Source: Chrysomallon squamiferum
Taxonomy: Eukaryota > Mollusca > Gastropoda > Neomphalida > Peltospiridae
Length of the DNA: 37,500 nucleotides
Assembly (NCBI GenBank): GCA_012295275.1
Contig: CM022672.1
Span: forward strand, 25,405,930 to 25,443,429
Direction of reading: 5' to 3'
Positions 13,068-19,939 of the stretch are shown piece by piece. A program made the position numbers and the translations under genes. The number at the start of each line of letters is the position of its first letter. The stretch's first letter is position 1. The notes under the pieces were generated by a model that worked only from the letters and a program-made list of their open reading frames with translations, had not been told where the DNA came from and ran no database searches.

Positions 13068-13661
13068 AAAATTAAAAAAAAGACAAACAGTTGAAAGAAT
13101 CCAAATCCTATCTTCTTTGTGAAATAAAAATTACAAAATATTGTAATAAATCTTTATTTCATTAGTAATTTTATGATTTAAAAAAAATAGGTATAATAAT
13201 AATAAAATAACACAAAAATAAAATTAAGGTGAAATTTTTTATAGACCTAAATTCTGAAAAAATAAAATACATAAAACATACGTAACATAATTTTGATCAT
13301 CATAATAATATAAAAACAGTAATTGTTTTAATTTCAACAATGTAGACGACATTTGAAACCGTTAACAGTTTTAAAAATATCATACTCACAATAGTGAAAA
13401 TTTCCAGGTTCAATCATAATTTATAAAATGTCTAGGCAGTTTCATATATTCTGAATCCGTGCACTGCGGAGGCAATGTTTTATAAGATATCTCGGGTAAA
13501 GGAATGGGTGTGACCCAGTACACCGTGCCATTTGTTAAAATTATATTACCTCTTTCGTCTTTTACCTTTATTTGGACATTGTTCGTTTGAACCAAATTAA
13601 AGGTAAGCATGAGTACTGCTGCAACTATATAATACATATTTGCTCCATAATAACGCGACAT
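424..13661 (-). CDS. Prominin (CD133)-like pentaspan membrane glycoprotein, 16 exons, 3' end outside window
   Basis: Prominins are cholesterol-binding membrane proteins of plasma-membrane protrusions and photoreceptor discs, with five TM helices and two large glycosylated extracellular loops. I assembled the exons from splice sites on the minus strand: 13390-13661, 12414-12469, 11751-11876, 9872-9930, 9076-9196, 8380-8446, 6978-7061, 6418-6626, 5662-5736, 5140-5203, 4560-4636, 4143-4216, 2613-2765, 2103-2226, 1455-1549 and 424-508. Phases join without conflict from exon 2 to exon 16 (490 codons, no stop). Family marks seen are: TM1 followed by a Cys-rich patch ([11 protein letters not shown]); TM2; a helical first loop of about 257 residues with a CDKDC..VC cluster, close to the size in vertebrate prominin; TM3; TM4; then KVCEP, equivalent to the KLICEP of prominin-1. 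[15 protein letters not shown] stretch follows, resembling the DCKKNRGTYGTLHL region. The rest of loop 2, TM5 and the tail (about 250-300 residues by family length) lie beyond the left edge. Exon 1 has a frame conflict (see findings). Confidence 0.88.
514..1454. repeat. Prominin intron 15 with degenerate GTAAGTA-rich tract
   Basis: Between about 535 and 840 the plus strand is full of imperfect AAGTAAGTATGTAAG words, a decayed tandem repeat. The remainder (840-1454) is AT-rich intron with no exon I can support. Confidence 0.6.
1455..1549 (-). CDS. Prominin-like exon 15: start of extracellular loop 2
   Basis: The exon is 95 nt, phase 0 in and phase 2 out, with acceptor TTTATTTAG and donor GTACGT. 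It reads [20 protein letters not shown] then [11 protein letters not shown]. It aligns by pattern with the GKLFNKSKMKLTFEQVYSD stretch of prominin-1. It carries no methionine and so escapes simple ORF searches. Confidence 0.78.
1604..2100. repeat. Compound ACT/CTA trinucleotide array (about 490 bp)
   Basis: Long runs of CTA/ACT with CTG, CTC and ACA interruptions reach to within a few bases of the donor of prominin exon 14. On the minus strand the transcript would read TAG/AGT repeats straight after the splice site. Long hydrophobic or Tyr-rich ORFs here are artefacts of the repeat. Confidence 0.9.
2103..2226 (-). CDS. Prominin-like exon 14: TM4 and VCEP motif
   Basis: The exon is 124 nt, phase 2 in and phase 0 out, with acceptor TTTCTCAG and donor GTAAGT. 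It contains the TM4 helix ([20 protein letters not shown]), then [20 protein letters not shown]. The CEP motif right after TM4 is the clearest family mark in the gene. The donor runs directly into a roughly 490-bp trinucleotide array. Confidence 0.9.
2231..2575. repeat. Poly-A, ATA and AAAT low-complexity block in prominin intron 13
   Basis: Poly-A tracts (2232-2243, 2270-2290), a poly-T tract (about 2302-2316), ATA arrays (2326-2360), TAAAA units (2465-2490) and a CAATAA/CTATAA array (2520-2562) fill the short intron between exons 13 and 14. Confidence 0.8.
2613..2765 (-). CDS. Prominin-like exon 13: TM3 and cytoplasmic loop
   Basis: The exon is 153 nt, phase 2/2, with acceptor TTATTTCAG and donor GTGAAC. 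It reads [10 protein letters not shown], then the TM3 helix ([18 protein letters not shown]), then a short basic cytoplasmic loop ([20 protein letters not shown]). Confidence 0.87.
2925..3575. repeat. TTA/TAG compound arrays including a 175-bp internal duplication
   Basis: TTA and TAG arrays alternate. The segment with TAG array, GTTATACTACTAGTAGTG and the following 100 or so bases occurs at about 2931-3080 and again at about 3106-3255, offset 175 bp. It is followed by TTA/CAT arrays up to 3575. Confidence 0.85.
3668..3945. repeat. ACT-rich imperfect triplet array with poly-T end
   Basis: Imperfect ACT/CTA triplets run to about 3918, followed by a poly-T tract (3928-3944). The array lies in prominin intron 12 and contains no exon. 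Confidence 0.8.
4143..4216 (-). CDS. Prominin-like exon 12: end of extracellular loop 1 before TM3
   Basis: The exon is 74 nt, phase 0 in and phase 2 out, with acceptor ATGTAG and donor GTAAGT. It reads [20 protein letters not shown] then VDDY. It corresponds to the ESYIHRNLPTLEEYDSYWW region just before TM3 in prominin-1. Confidence 0.8.
4279..4500. repeat. TTA then ATA triplet arrays in prominin intron 11
   Basis: A short TTA run at 4281-4300 is followed by a long ATA/TAA array at 4403-4455 and imperfect continuation to about 4500. Confidence 0.85.
4560..4636 (-). CDS. Prominin-like exon 11: extracellular loop 1
   Basis: The exon is 77 nt, phase 1 in and phase 0 out, with acceptor TATTACAG and donor GTAGTT. 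It reads [20 protein letters not shown] then DNLNL. The donor is weak but is the only one that preserves phase into exon 12. Confidence 0.75.
4720..5075. repeat. ACT then ATA triplet arrays in prominin intron 10
   Basis: Imperfect ACT/TAC triplets (4710-4865) switch to nearly pure ATA/TAA (4868-5010). The apparent poly-Ile and poly-Thr ORFs are repeat artefacts. Confidence 0.85.
5140..5203 (-). CDS. Prominin-like exon 10: extracellular loop 1
   Basis: The exon is 64 nt, phase 0 in and phase 1 out, with acceptor AAATTTCAG and donor GTATGT. It reads [20 protein letters not shown] then N. This aligns by pattern with the SLNDIPDRVQRQTTTVV segment of prominin-1. Confidence 0.82.
5283..5613. repeat. 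CA dinucleotide arrays in prominin intron 9
   Basis: Pure CA runs at 5371-5402 and 5575-5613 are joined by imperfect CACATACA/CATACAT sequence. The long Cys-Val and Thr-His ORFs across this stretch are shadows of the repeat. Confidence 0.9.
5662..5736 (-). CDS. Prominin-like exon 9: extracellular loop 1
   Basis: The exon is 75 nt, phase 0/0, with acceptor ATATTTCAG and donor GTAAGT. It reads [20 protein letters not shown] then AEVLK, an amphipathic helix. It matches the LPPVDAELDNVNNVL region of prominin-1 in position. Confidence 0.82.
5900..6325. repeat. TTG/TTA triplet arrays in prominin intron 8
   Basis: A TTGTTG-rich stretch (5895-6095) contains a loosely repeated GATGTTGTTTTG / GATGCTGTTTTG module, and is followed by a long TTA array (6128-6210), TTC units and another TTA array (6276-6312). 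Confidence 0.85.
6418..6626 (-). CDS. Prominin-like exon 8: extracellular loop 1 with Cys cluster
   Basis: The exon is 209 nt, phase 1 in and phase 0 out, with acceptor TTGCAAACAG and donor GTGTGG. It begins [20 protein letters not shown] and contains [10 protein letters not shown], the place where prominins have their paired loop-1 cysteines. It is the longest exon of this gene apart from exon 1. Confidence 0.87.
6637..6960. repeat. Poly-A, GA, AAAT and CAGA arrays in prominin intron 7
   Basis: The stretch holds poly-A (6641-6658), GA (6665-6685), AAAT (6813-6855), GACA (6900-6921) and GA (6928-6952) microsatellites between exons 7 and 8. Confidence 0.85.
6978..7061 (-). CDS. Prominin-like exon 7: extracellular loop 1, helical
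   Basis: The exon is 84 nt, phase 1/1, with acceptor TTTTATCAG and donor GTAAGT. It reads [20 protein letters not shown] then AVTEIDN. The junction with exon 6 creates an N-glycosylation sequon (NVT), as does the junction with exon 8 (NIT). Confidence 0.82.
7062..7935. other. Unannotated part of prominin intron 6
   Basis: AT-rich sequence with no exon, RNA gene or transposon that I can support. There is a short TATATATG stretch near 7696-7705, and decayed copies of the adjacent minisatellite begin at about 7740. Confidence 0.6.
7936..8362. repeat. Higher-order minisatellite (22/44/110-bp periods)
   Basis: The word ATTAGTAAA recurs at 7936, 7980, 8024, 8048, 8090, 8114, 8158, 8200 and 8224. 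Spacings are 44, 44, 24, 42, 24, 44, 42 and 24, so a roughly 22-bp base unit (ATTAGTAAACACTAAATGTAA type) is organised into 44-bp and 110-bp blocks. The array ends just before prominin exon 6. Confidence 0.85.
8380..8446 (-). CDS. Prominin-like exon 6: extracellular loop 1
   Basis: The exon is 67 nt, phase 0 in and phase 1 out, with acceptor TTGTTTTCAG and donor GTAATT. It reads [20 protein letters not shown] plus VN. Its length and phase are exactly what is needed to link exons 5 and 7, which is the main support. Confidence 0.75.
8510..9040. repeat. ACT-rich imperfect array followed by CA array
   Basis: Imperfect ACT/CTA triplets run from about 8515 to 8935, then a CA array from about 8983 to 9040. 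Both lie in the intron between exons 5 and 6 of the prominin gene. Confidence 0.8.
9076..9196 (-). CDS. Prominin-like exon 5: end of TM2 and start of extracellular loop 1
   Basis: The exon is 121 nt, phase 2 in and phase 0 out, with acceptor TTTTCAG and donor GTGAGA. It encodes [18 protein letters not shown] followed by a helical region ([15 protein letters not shown]). It corresponds to the part of prominin-1 after TM2 (VRTRIKRSRKLADSNFKDL). Confidence 0.85.
9287..9743 (-). mobile_element. Truncated Tigger (pogo-like) DNA transposon, 5' end with TIR
   Basis: Read on the minus strand, the element starts with CAGTTGTACCTCGACTTACG, typical of Tigger terminal inverted repeats, followed by 5' UTR. 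It then gives the start of a Tigger/TIGD1-type transposase: [12 protein letters not shown], stop, [11 protein letters not shown], then [14 protein letters not shown] and [20 protein letters not shown]. An in-frame stop follows residue 12, and similarity ends near 9287. The catalytic DDE part and the other TIR are missing, so it is an inactive fragment lying in the prominin intron next to the TM2 exon. Confidence 0.85.
9744..9838. repeat. TG and TA dinucleotide arrays at the Tigger end
   Basis: A short TG run and a long TA run (about 9755-9793) start immediately at the Tigger TIR; TA is the target of this transposon class. Confidence 0.8.
9872..9930 (-). CDS. Prominin-like exon 4: first half of TM2
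   Basis: The exon is 59 nt, phase 0 in and phase 2 out, with a GTGAGT donor. It reads [19 protein letters not shown] and the helix continues across the next intron into IVSAVYI. It lies between a Tigger fragment (9287-9743) and a Tc1-like element (10248-11033). The acceptor is AAAAAAAG after a T-rich tract, which is a weak context. Confidence 0.78.
10174..10244. repeat. CA array at the Tc1-like element boundary
   Basis: A pure CA run (10179-10228) continues into TATATATACA immediately before the left TIR of the Tc1-like element. Confidence 0.85.
10248..11033 (-). mobile_element. Internally deleted, decayed Tc1-like DNA transposon
   Basis: The ends carry inverted repeats ACTGAACAAAA (10248-10258) and TTTTGTTCAGT (11023-11033) within TA-rich flanks. 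The minus strand retains the second half of a Tc1-type transposase in several frames: [12 protein letters not shown] (cf. RVYRRRGERF), [35 protein letters not shown] and [20 protein letters not shown], ending LRCLAV. Frameshifts and stops are many. The N-terminal DNA-binding half is absent because only about 100 bp separate the coding remnant from the 5' TIR. It is a non-autonomous relic with higher GC than the surrounding intron. Confidence 0.85.
11036..11076. repeat. TA and TG dinucleotide array
   Basis: TATATATA followed by a GTGTGT run directly abuts the right TIR of the Tc1-like element. Confidence 0.8.
11155..11735. repeat. CACACTCATACACACTGACA-type minisatellite, with duplicated flank
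   Basis: About 11280-11735 is a degenerate tandem array of ACACACTCATACACACTGAC units, with periods about 20-35 bp. At its start the module GATACGAGC.ATAAAAGACACACGAGAAC occurs twice (11154-11182 and 11273-11301), marking a local duplication. The array ends just before prominin exon 3. Confidence 0.8.
11751..11876 (-). CDS. Prominin-like exon 3: TM1 and Cys-rich cytoplasmic patch
   Basis: The exon is 126 nt, phase 0/0, with a TTTTCACAG acceptor. It encodes TLKNASG, then a hydrophobic helix ([19 protein letters not shown]), then [16 protein letters not shown]. The helix followed directly by a cluster of cysteines and basic residues is the TM1 signature of prominins (GYFFCMCRCCNKCGG in the human protein). 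Confidence 0.88.
12080..12275. repeat. ATGT/TATG imperfect array with TA and TG runs
   Basis: Imperfect GTATATGTATGT sequence with a TA run (12194-12217) and a TG run (12257-12273), in prominin intron 2. Confidence 0.75.
12414..12469 (-). CDS. Prominin-like exon 2 (juxtamembrane, pre-TM1)
   Basis: The acceptor is TTCAG and the donor GTGAGT. The exon is 56 nt, phase 1 in and phase 0 out, and reads [18 protein letters not shown] with one sequon (NGT). It joins in frame to the TM1 exon. Confidence 0.75.
12678..12762. repeat. ATGT tetranucleotide array with GC-richer neighbour
   Basis: A nearly pure ATGT array follows a 55-base non-repetitive, GC-richer segment (12620-12677). That segment stands out from the AT-rich intron and may be the end of an unrecognised short mobile element. 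Confidence 0.8.
12970..13070. repeat. AAT then AAAG microsatellites in prominin intron 1
   Basis: An AAT array at 12970-13008 passes through AAAAT into an AAAG array at 13021-13067. The rest of the intron up to 13389 is plain AT-rich sequence. Confidence 0.9.
13390..13661 (-). CDS. Prominin-like exon 1: signal peptide and N-terminal ectodomain, frame conflict at 3' end
   Basis: The exon starts at the ATG at 13659-13661. The first 26 or so residues ([20 protein letters not shown] onwards) form a signal peptide. They are followed by a short ectodomain with one sequon (NGT) and the prominin-like segment [12 protein letters not shown]. The reading frame meets TGA at 13410-13412. A strong donor, GTGAGT, lies just beyond at 13384-13389, but using it leaves phase 2, whereas exon 2 needs phase 1. 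In the frame that exon 2 needs, the last codons of this exon read [10 protein letters not shown], but a TAA precedes them. An internal GT at 13548-13549 would give a phase-compatible, shorter exon (13550-13661). Confidence 0.65.
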
Positions 13662-14106
13662 AATTCATTTAATCCATGGTACTAGTTTTGGTTTTCGTTG
13701 CCAGTGTTTTAACTTCAATGAAAGAACAGTTAATGATTTACGTAAGAAAGAATTTGCGATTCTACACCGTCGAGTTGGATTTACAAATACAACACGTAAT
13801 GAAAGAAACGTCATTAAAATATTGCAAACATGACGTAATATATTTGAACATAACGAATATATATGCATTTTTGTGTTAGTATGATAGAACTTTCTTAAAA
13901 TACCATTCCAGTGTTTATTTGTCAAATGACCCAGATATCAAGCAAGTTAGAATGATTACGTTGTTCAGTCATGTGACTTTGTTACTGCTGATTCTTTGCC
14001 ATTCCAGGATATATCCGTCGAATACTAACCAAACATGAGAAAAAGAAGAAATAAAATAAAATAATTAATTAAGTAATAAATAAAATAAATAAATGTGGGA
14101 AATTAT

Positions 14107-14158
<52 letters not shown>

Positions 14159-14925
14159 TTAAAATAAATAAATAAATAAATAAATAAATAAAATAATAAT
14201 TACAGAAAAAGTTGGGAATAATCGGTTATTTATTTATTGTTATGAAATTAACATACACACAAAGGTACGCACGCATGCACACCTTTCCCACCCCTGCCAC
14301 GGTCACGTGACTTGTTTATCTAAGGTTGTGGTAGAAAAATCCATTACAGAAAACAGAAAAAGTGTAATTTATCACGTGACGACAGTGGATTTCCTCTAAA
14401 AATGTTCTGAATTTGATGACATATCGTTATAAATAAAAAGTGCATCGTTTATAATAACATAACATTTCTTTCTTATTTTTGAATTTACTTGTTTTATAAC
14501 TATTACTGCTGCTACTATATCTACCAATATATTACATGTTTCCAAACAATTTTTACTGGAAATGTTGTTTTTTTTATTATTTTTTTTTTTTTTTTCTCTC
14601 TCGGTTCACCGTCTATTTTTACTAGTAATACTGTTGCTGTTTCTGTTGCCACTACTTATTTATTTATTATGATTAGTATTATATTAATTATTCATTCATT
14701 TATTTATTCATTCATACATCCATTCATTTAAAGAAGGAAACTCATCAGTTTTCACTAAATATTGGCAAGTGTGAAGTTATTATTTTTACATACAGTCTTG
14801 CATGCACCTTCCAATCTGTTGTTTCAATCAGTTTGTGGACATTACGACAAGGCTAACATTAATTAGTAGAAATTTTAACAACTCAAATTTTGTTCAGTAT
14901 TTTATTAAACATTAGTAGTTTAATA

Positions 14926-14963
<38 letters not shown>

Positions 14964-15137
14964 AATAATGATAATAATAATAAAGAATATTATTAACAGA
15001 AGAACAAGATTATTATGACAACAATGGTGGTATATAATCTGAGGGAGAGAAGAAGAAAAAGAAGTGGTTTTGTACACGATAACAATTATCAAATAAATTA
15101 TTTATTAAATAACGGCTATAACTGGGGGGGGGGTGTT
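13662..15137. other. Intergenic region between the prominin and astacin genes
   Basis: It lies upstream of the prominin start and downstream of the astacin stop. It holds CRE-like TGACGTAA (13831-13838), three E-box motifs, and AAT (14107-14157), AAAT (14164-14191), ATTC (about 14690-14730) and ATG (14926-14961) microsatellites. The short ORFs here have no recognisable features. Confidence 0.7.
13968..14380. promoter_or_regulatory. Three TCAYGTGAC E-box sites upstream of the prominin gene
   Basis: GTCATGTGAC (13968-13977), GTCACGTGAC (14302-14311) and ATCACGTGAC (14371-14380) lie 307-719 bp upstream of the prominin ATG. The palindrome GTCACGTGAC is the consensus CLEAR/E-box bound by MiT/TFE and USF family bHLH-ZIP factors, and TCATGTGA is the M-box form. 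Binding here is inferred from the sequence only. Confidence 0.5.
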
Positions 15138-15215
15138 TCAGCACGATCCAGTTTTTAAGGAAACGTCGTCTAATGAATACGCCGACAGCCAGTCGACCAC
15201 TGCGACAAACATCAG
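15138..15215 (-). CDS. Astacin gene exon 19: end of MAM domain 2 and stop
   Basis: 78 nt: LMFVAVVDWLSAYSLDDVSL then KTGSC and TGA at 15138-15140. The protein ends at the last MAM cysteine with no anchor. A poly-G run (poly-C on the minus strand) follows the stop at about 15124-15133. Confidence 0.92.
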   Translation of the reverse strand: MMFVAVVDWLSAYSLDDVSLKTGSC

Positions 15216-18200
15216 CTGAAAGAGAAATAAGAATTTTTAAAAATGTAATTATGTCGAATATCAGTAATATCGTTAATGTGTGTGTGTGTGTGTGTGTGTG
15301 TGAGAAGAAGAGGAAAATTACCAGTAGTTTATTTAAAGAAGAGATATAAAATATAAATGAACTTTAAAAAAACAAAAACAAAAACAAAAAAACATACGAA
15401 AAATGTTTAATAGTTGTACCGAAACTTAAACATAGTAACTGTTATGAAATATTGGTTTGATAAATAATAACAACAACAACAATAATAATAACTGTAACAG
15501 TGACAACAGCAATAATAAATAATGCACAATAACAATAACAACAATAATAATAGTGGTAGTAGTAATATTAACTACTACTACAACTATCACCACTACAAAT
15601 ACTATCACAACTTACTGAGCTGTGAAGCAAAGAACTGAGATTAAATATAGAACAGGTATTTCGATAATCAGCTGTAGATAATTTAAAAATCAGTAGCGTT
15701 ATCATTCCTTCTGTGACGTCAGAGTGTTAGACAAGGTTGTTTTCTGTCGTACGCTAAACGTAATATGTGCAAAAACTCTAAGAACTGTGTTAAATAAACT
15801 GAATCAAACAGAAAATTCGATTACAAATGAGATAAACAAAATTTTCTTTAGGGTCGCGTCTTTTAGAAATCAATACAAATAGCTATCTTACTTTAAATGT
15901 TCTTCCAGTTTTCAGTGGAACTGTCGCCTGCACCCAGTGTTGGTCATTGAGTCCAGCAATAGTCAGATTCCAGACGTTATGGTATTCCTTGCTGCTGTAC
16001 CTCTGATACACGAAAAGTTTTCCAGGCGCGAAGCCCCAGGCGTAGTACCAGAAGCTGAGACACGCGTTTGAAACATGCAAATCAAACTCAGGGCTTGTAA
16101 TAACACCTGAACTGCCTTTTGTCTGCAGAATAAATAATTAAAAACAATGATTTTAGACACTGCTGTAAGTTTGTGCTAATTTGATTTGTGGATTTTGTCT
16201 TCAACTTTTACTACTTTTTTAAATATTCACTAGATATTTATCCAGGCCTTTATTCTCTAATATTCTTAGAAAACGTGCGATTTAAGTGCACCTGATCTGC
16301 TTCTAAAATGATTTTGAAATTAAACGAAAAATAAAATGATCTACTTCGCAGAATGTAACATTTTAATATAAAGATTATGTTTATTGTGGAATCGTTTCTA
16401 TTTTTCTATTTCTGATTCACTTACTATTCTTTCGTATATTCATACTTATTCATTAATCATGTCATTCATGAAGTATACCACGGAATATTGTATGTGTGTA
16501 TAAAAAAATAGTAATACACAGTGACGTTATCGAATTTCTTCGCAAATTTTAACAGTTTGATTTAAACTTTATAATTACTAATATTAATCGGCGTTAAAAC
16601 ATTTTTTAATTTACGTTTATCATTCAAAACCGGTGGAACTTAGAAATACTGAGAACAATTTTCAATTTAACAGAAATCACCTCAACTTACGTATTGTAAG
16701 TCGTCTCTGGTTAAAAACCAGCCTTCTGAAGTCTCGCCTAAAGTGTGATCGTGGAATGGTCCGAACACTTCGTACGTTTGACTCCTGATCCACGACATGG
16801 AGCTTACACTGTGACCGTCCACAAACCCGCACAGGTCACTTTCAAAGTCACAGTGAAACACCTCACGCCCAGAACCTAGAGATATAGCGAATACAATCGT
16901 TACATTTTTGTTTTTATTTATTTATTTACTCTGTACTCACGTATGTGCTACTTTGGTGGATGTGCCATGTACTTTACTGTACGTTAATGAGTCTATGAGT
17001 GAGTGAGTGTGTGTGTGTGTGTGTGGGTTGGTGTGTAAACACATACACACACACACGTTAACACGCACATTGTTTGATTTTACCAGTACTTTCATAAAGA
17101 TTAATTTGTTTTGTTTTGTTTTTTTGTTTAATAGATTGTAAAGTTGAATTTTATGTTACATTTTCATTATTAAGATTTAAAAAATAAAATAAAATAAAAA
17201 TAAATAATATCGCTTGCGTAAAACTGATCTCTGCTATCAATATTTGTCGAGTATGAAAGAGTTTATAACCTGAGTTATCGTTCGTGTTCACACCAACATT
17301 CACACCCAGGTTGACAGTTTTATCGGGCGTGGCGCAAACTCCAGGTGAGAGATCGAATTCATCAATCATAACACTTGTACCGGAATTAACTGTAGCGTAA
17401 AATCTTATCTGAAAACAACGAGAGTAACAAAAACACTACTACGACAACTGATACGTTTTCTGCATATTCTACAACTTCATCTTCTATACTAGTCCTTAAA
17501 CTAGTACCTCACTACAACAACTACAACTACAGTATTTCAGTTACTAGACCTGCTACAACTACTACTACAATATTATACAGCTAGTACTACTATAGTATTA
17601 CAACTGATACTATTGCACTACTTCGCTACTACTGTAACAATACTTCAATTCCTACTACTACTACTACAACACTACTATTACTTTTGCTACTACAATACTA
17701 CTGTACATGATAACCCAGTCATTCATTGATTCAGTTTGAAAAATAAAATGCAGAAATATTTTCAATTACCTTGAAAACTGCAGAACTCTTGAACGTGACC
17801 TGAAGTTCATTCCAGTGCTCTGAATGTTTTGACGTCTCCCATATCAGCAGCTCTTTCCAGCTGGACTGACGGTCAGTCGAAGACGAGGCTCTCTTAGATT
17901 CGTTTCTTTCTCCAGCAGAGTCATTCGTACCATTCAGTGCCTGTCCGTGTGTACCAGACCCTTCTCGCATTATGTTTTCTAACACCCGTTTAATTAATTC
18001 TTCCAGATGCTCCGTACTAATCTGATCTTCGGTAAAGTTTGCTGGAACATCGTTTTCCGATGTGAAATTACCGTCAGACATGTTAGATACCTTTGCGTGT
18101 GTGTCGTGAACAGACTTCTGAACAATTTCTGGGATTTGTTTCTTCTGGGTGTATGTTTTGTGTAGGTGTAGTACCTTTAATTTTAGATGCGATAGTTCAT

Positions 18201-19383
18201 TAGTTCCGTATATTAAATAATCGAATCTGAAGCACCATGACCCCGCTGAAAAAATAATAATATTAACGTTACATTCTTGGTTTATACATGATAAAAAGTT
18301 GTTATTAAAATTGTATATTGTGTAGTTAATGAACTGGTTGCCATTGGTCACCTTTTCAGTCTGCAGTGAACAGAATGAATTTTTTTAAATGGTGAAAAAT
18401 ATCTATTTTTTGTATTTTTTTATATGGTGCTATCTTTCCGTTAGAAAATCCATACCAGTTTTTTTATGTCCACGTATCAGCATTACCATCTTTTATTCCA
18501 GTTAGCGTTTCCGTTCTAAATTAGTGTAACTTCTGATGAACAATATCTTCTTTTTATAATATGTTCTTATTATCTGTATTACATTCAGCACTAGTTCTCT
18601 TCATTCTTAAGTTTGTCTAGTATCGTTCTATGCATTCTAATTTAGTGTGAAAAAAACAAAAAACTTTTCTTATCGGCAATAACACATTTTCTAATGATCT
18701 TATAACAAACATTTGTAAATGGAGACTTTCCTATTTAATCATTTAAAGACAATAATAATCGGGAACAGGTTATTATAATATCTGAGGTAACAACAGGCAT
18801 ATATATATCAGTGAGACTGTTGAACCATATCTATTGTTTTAGCAGTTGAGAATTCGATCAAATGGGAGTAAGCCACTGAAATGAGTTACCTTCTATTTGG
18901 GCGCTGGTACATGTTCCTATTCTGTTCCTCATTGAATACATGTAGAGATACGCTCTTCGTTTTTCATCAACGTATCGGTGGTTTTCTTTCAGCCATGCAA
19001 TCGGCATCTGGGAATAACATTCATAACATTCTCTAGACAGTCTGAACTGCATCATCTAGATAAGTCTACAAGGAAAGGATCCAGGATGGAAGTCAAGAAG
19101 GGTTAAGTCGATCTCGATATAAACAGTTGTAAATCCTGGATCCGTTCCTTTAATATATGTTTATAAATGTATGATTAAGTTGGACAGTGAAATGAAATTT
19201 AATTTCATCAGTTCAGTTATTTTCATCATTTTTCATCATTTATCATCATTATCATCGTGATGAATAGTTATCATAATCCTCGTCATCATCACAGTCGTCA
19301 TCATCATCCATCATAACATATTTTAGTTTTTACTGAATTTAAAATTATGTTGAATAAAAGTATTATAGGCTTTTATATTCTAT

Positions 19384-19418
<35 letters not shown>

Positions 19419-19872
19419 TGTAACGTTCATACTTAGCTCTTCGATGATCTCATTACAAGTTACAAACATTTTTGAAATTTGTTTCCATGTGTCTTATTCT
19501 CTCAGATTTTATAGATTTCGCTGCAAAAATAAAACAATATAATATAACGAAATATGTAAAAACTTATACTTACAACCATTCTTTTGAAGTCGTTCTCTTT
19601 GCTAGATGACTTGAAAAAAGGACATGTGATTTTTTCAGCATCTGAGAATGAACACTTAACTTGTCTGTCTAAAGTAACAAATAACAATGGTAATTATGAT
19701 AATGATGATAATGATAATTATAATGATGATGATGATGATGATAATAAGATGATGATAAAATGATCATGATAATACAAATATGGTGATAGCACTATGATAA
19801 TAGTGATGATGATAATACTTAATAATGATACTACTAATAATAACAACAACAACAAAAGTAACAAAAACATTA

Positions 19873-19939
<67 letters not shown>

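Noticed and set aside
13665-13925. Overlapping short ORFs upstream of prominin exon 1 on both strands
   Set aside because: No domain, no splice context and no family resemblance; more likely promoter or 5' UTR sequence.
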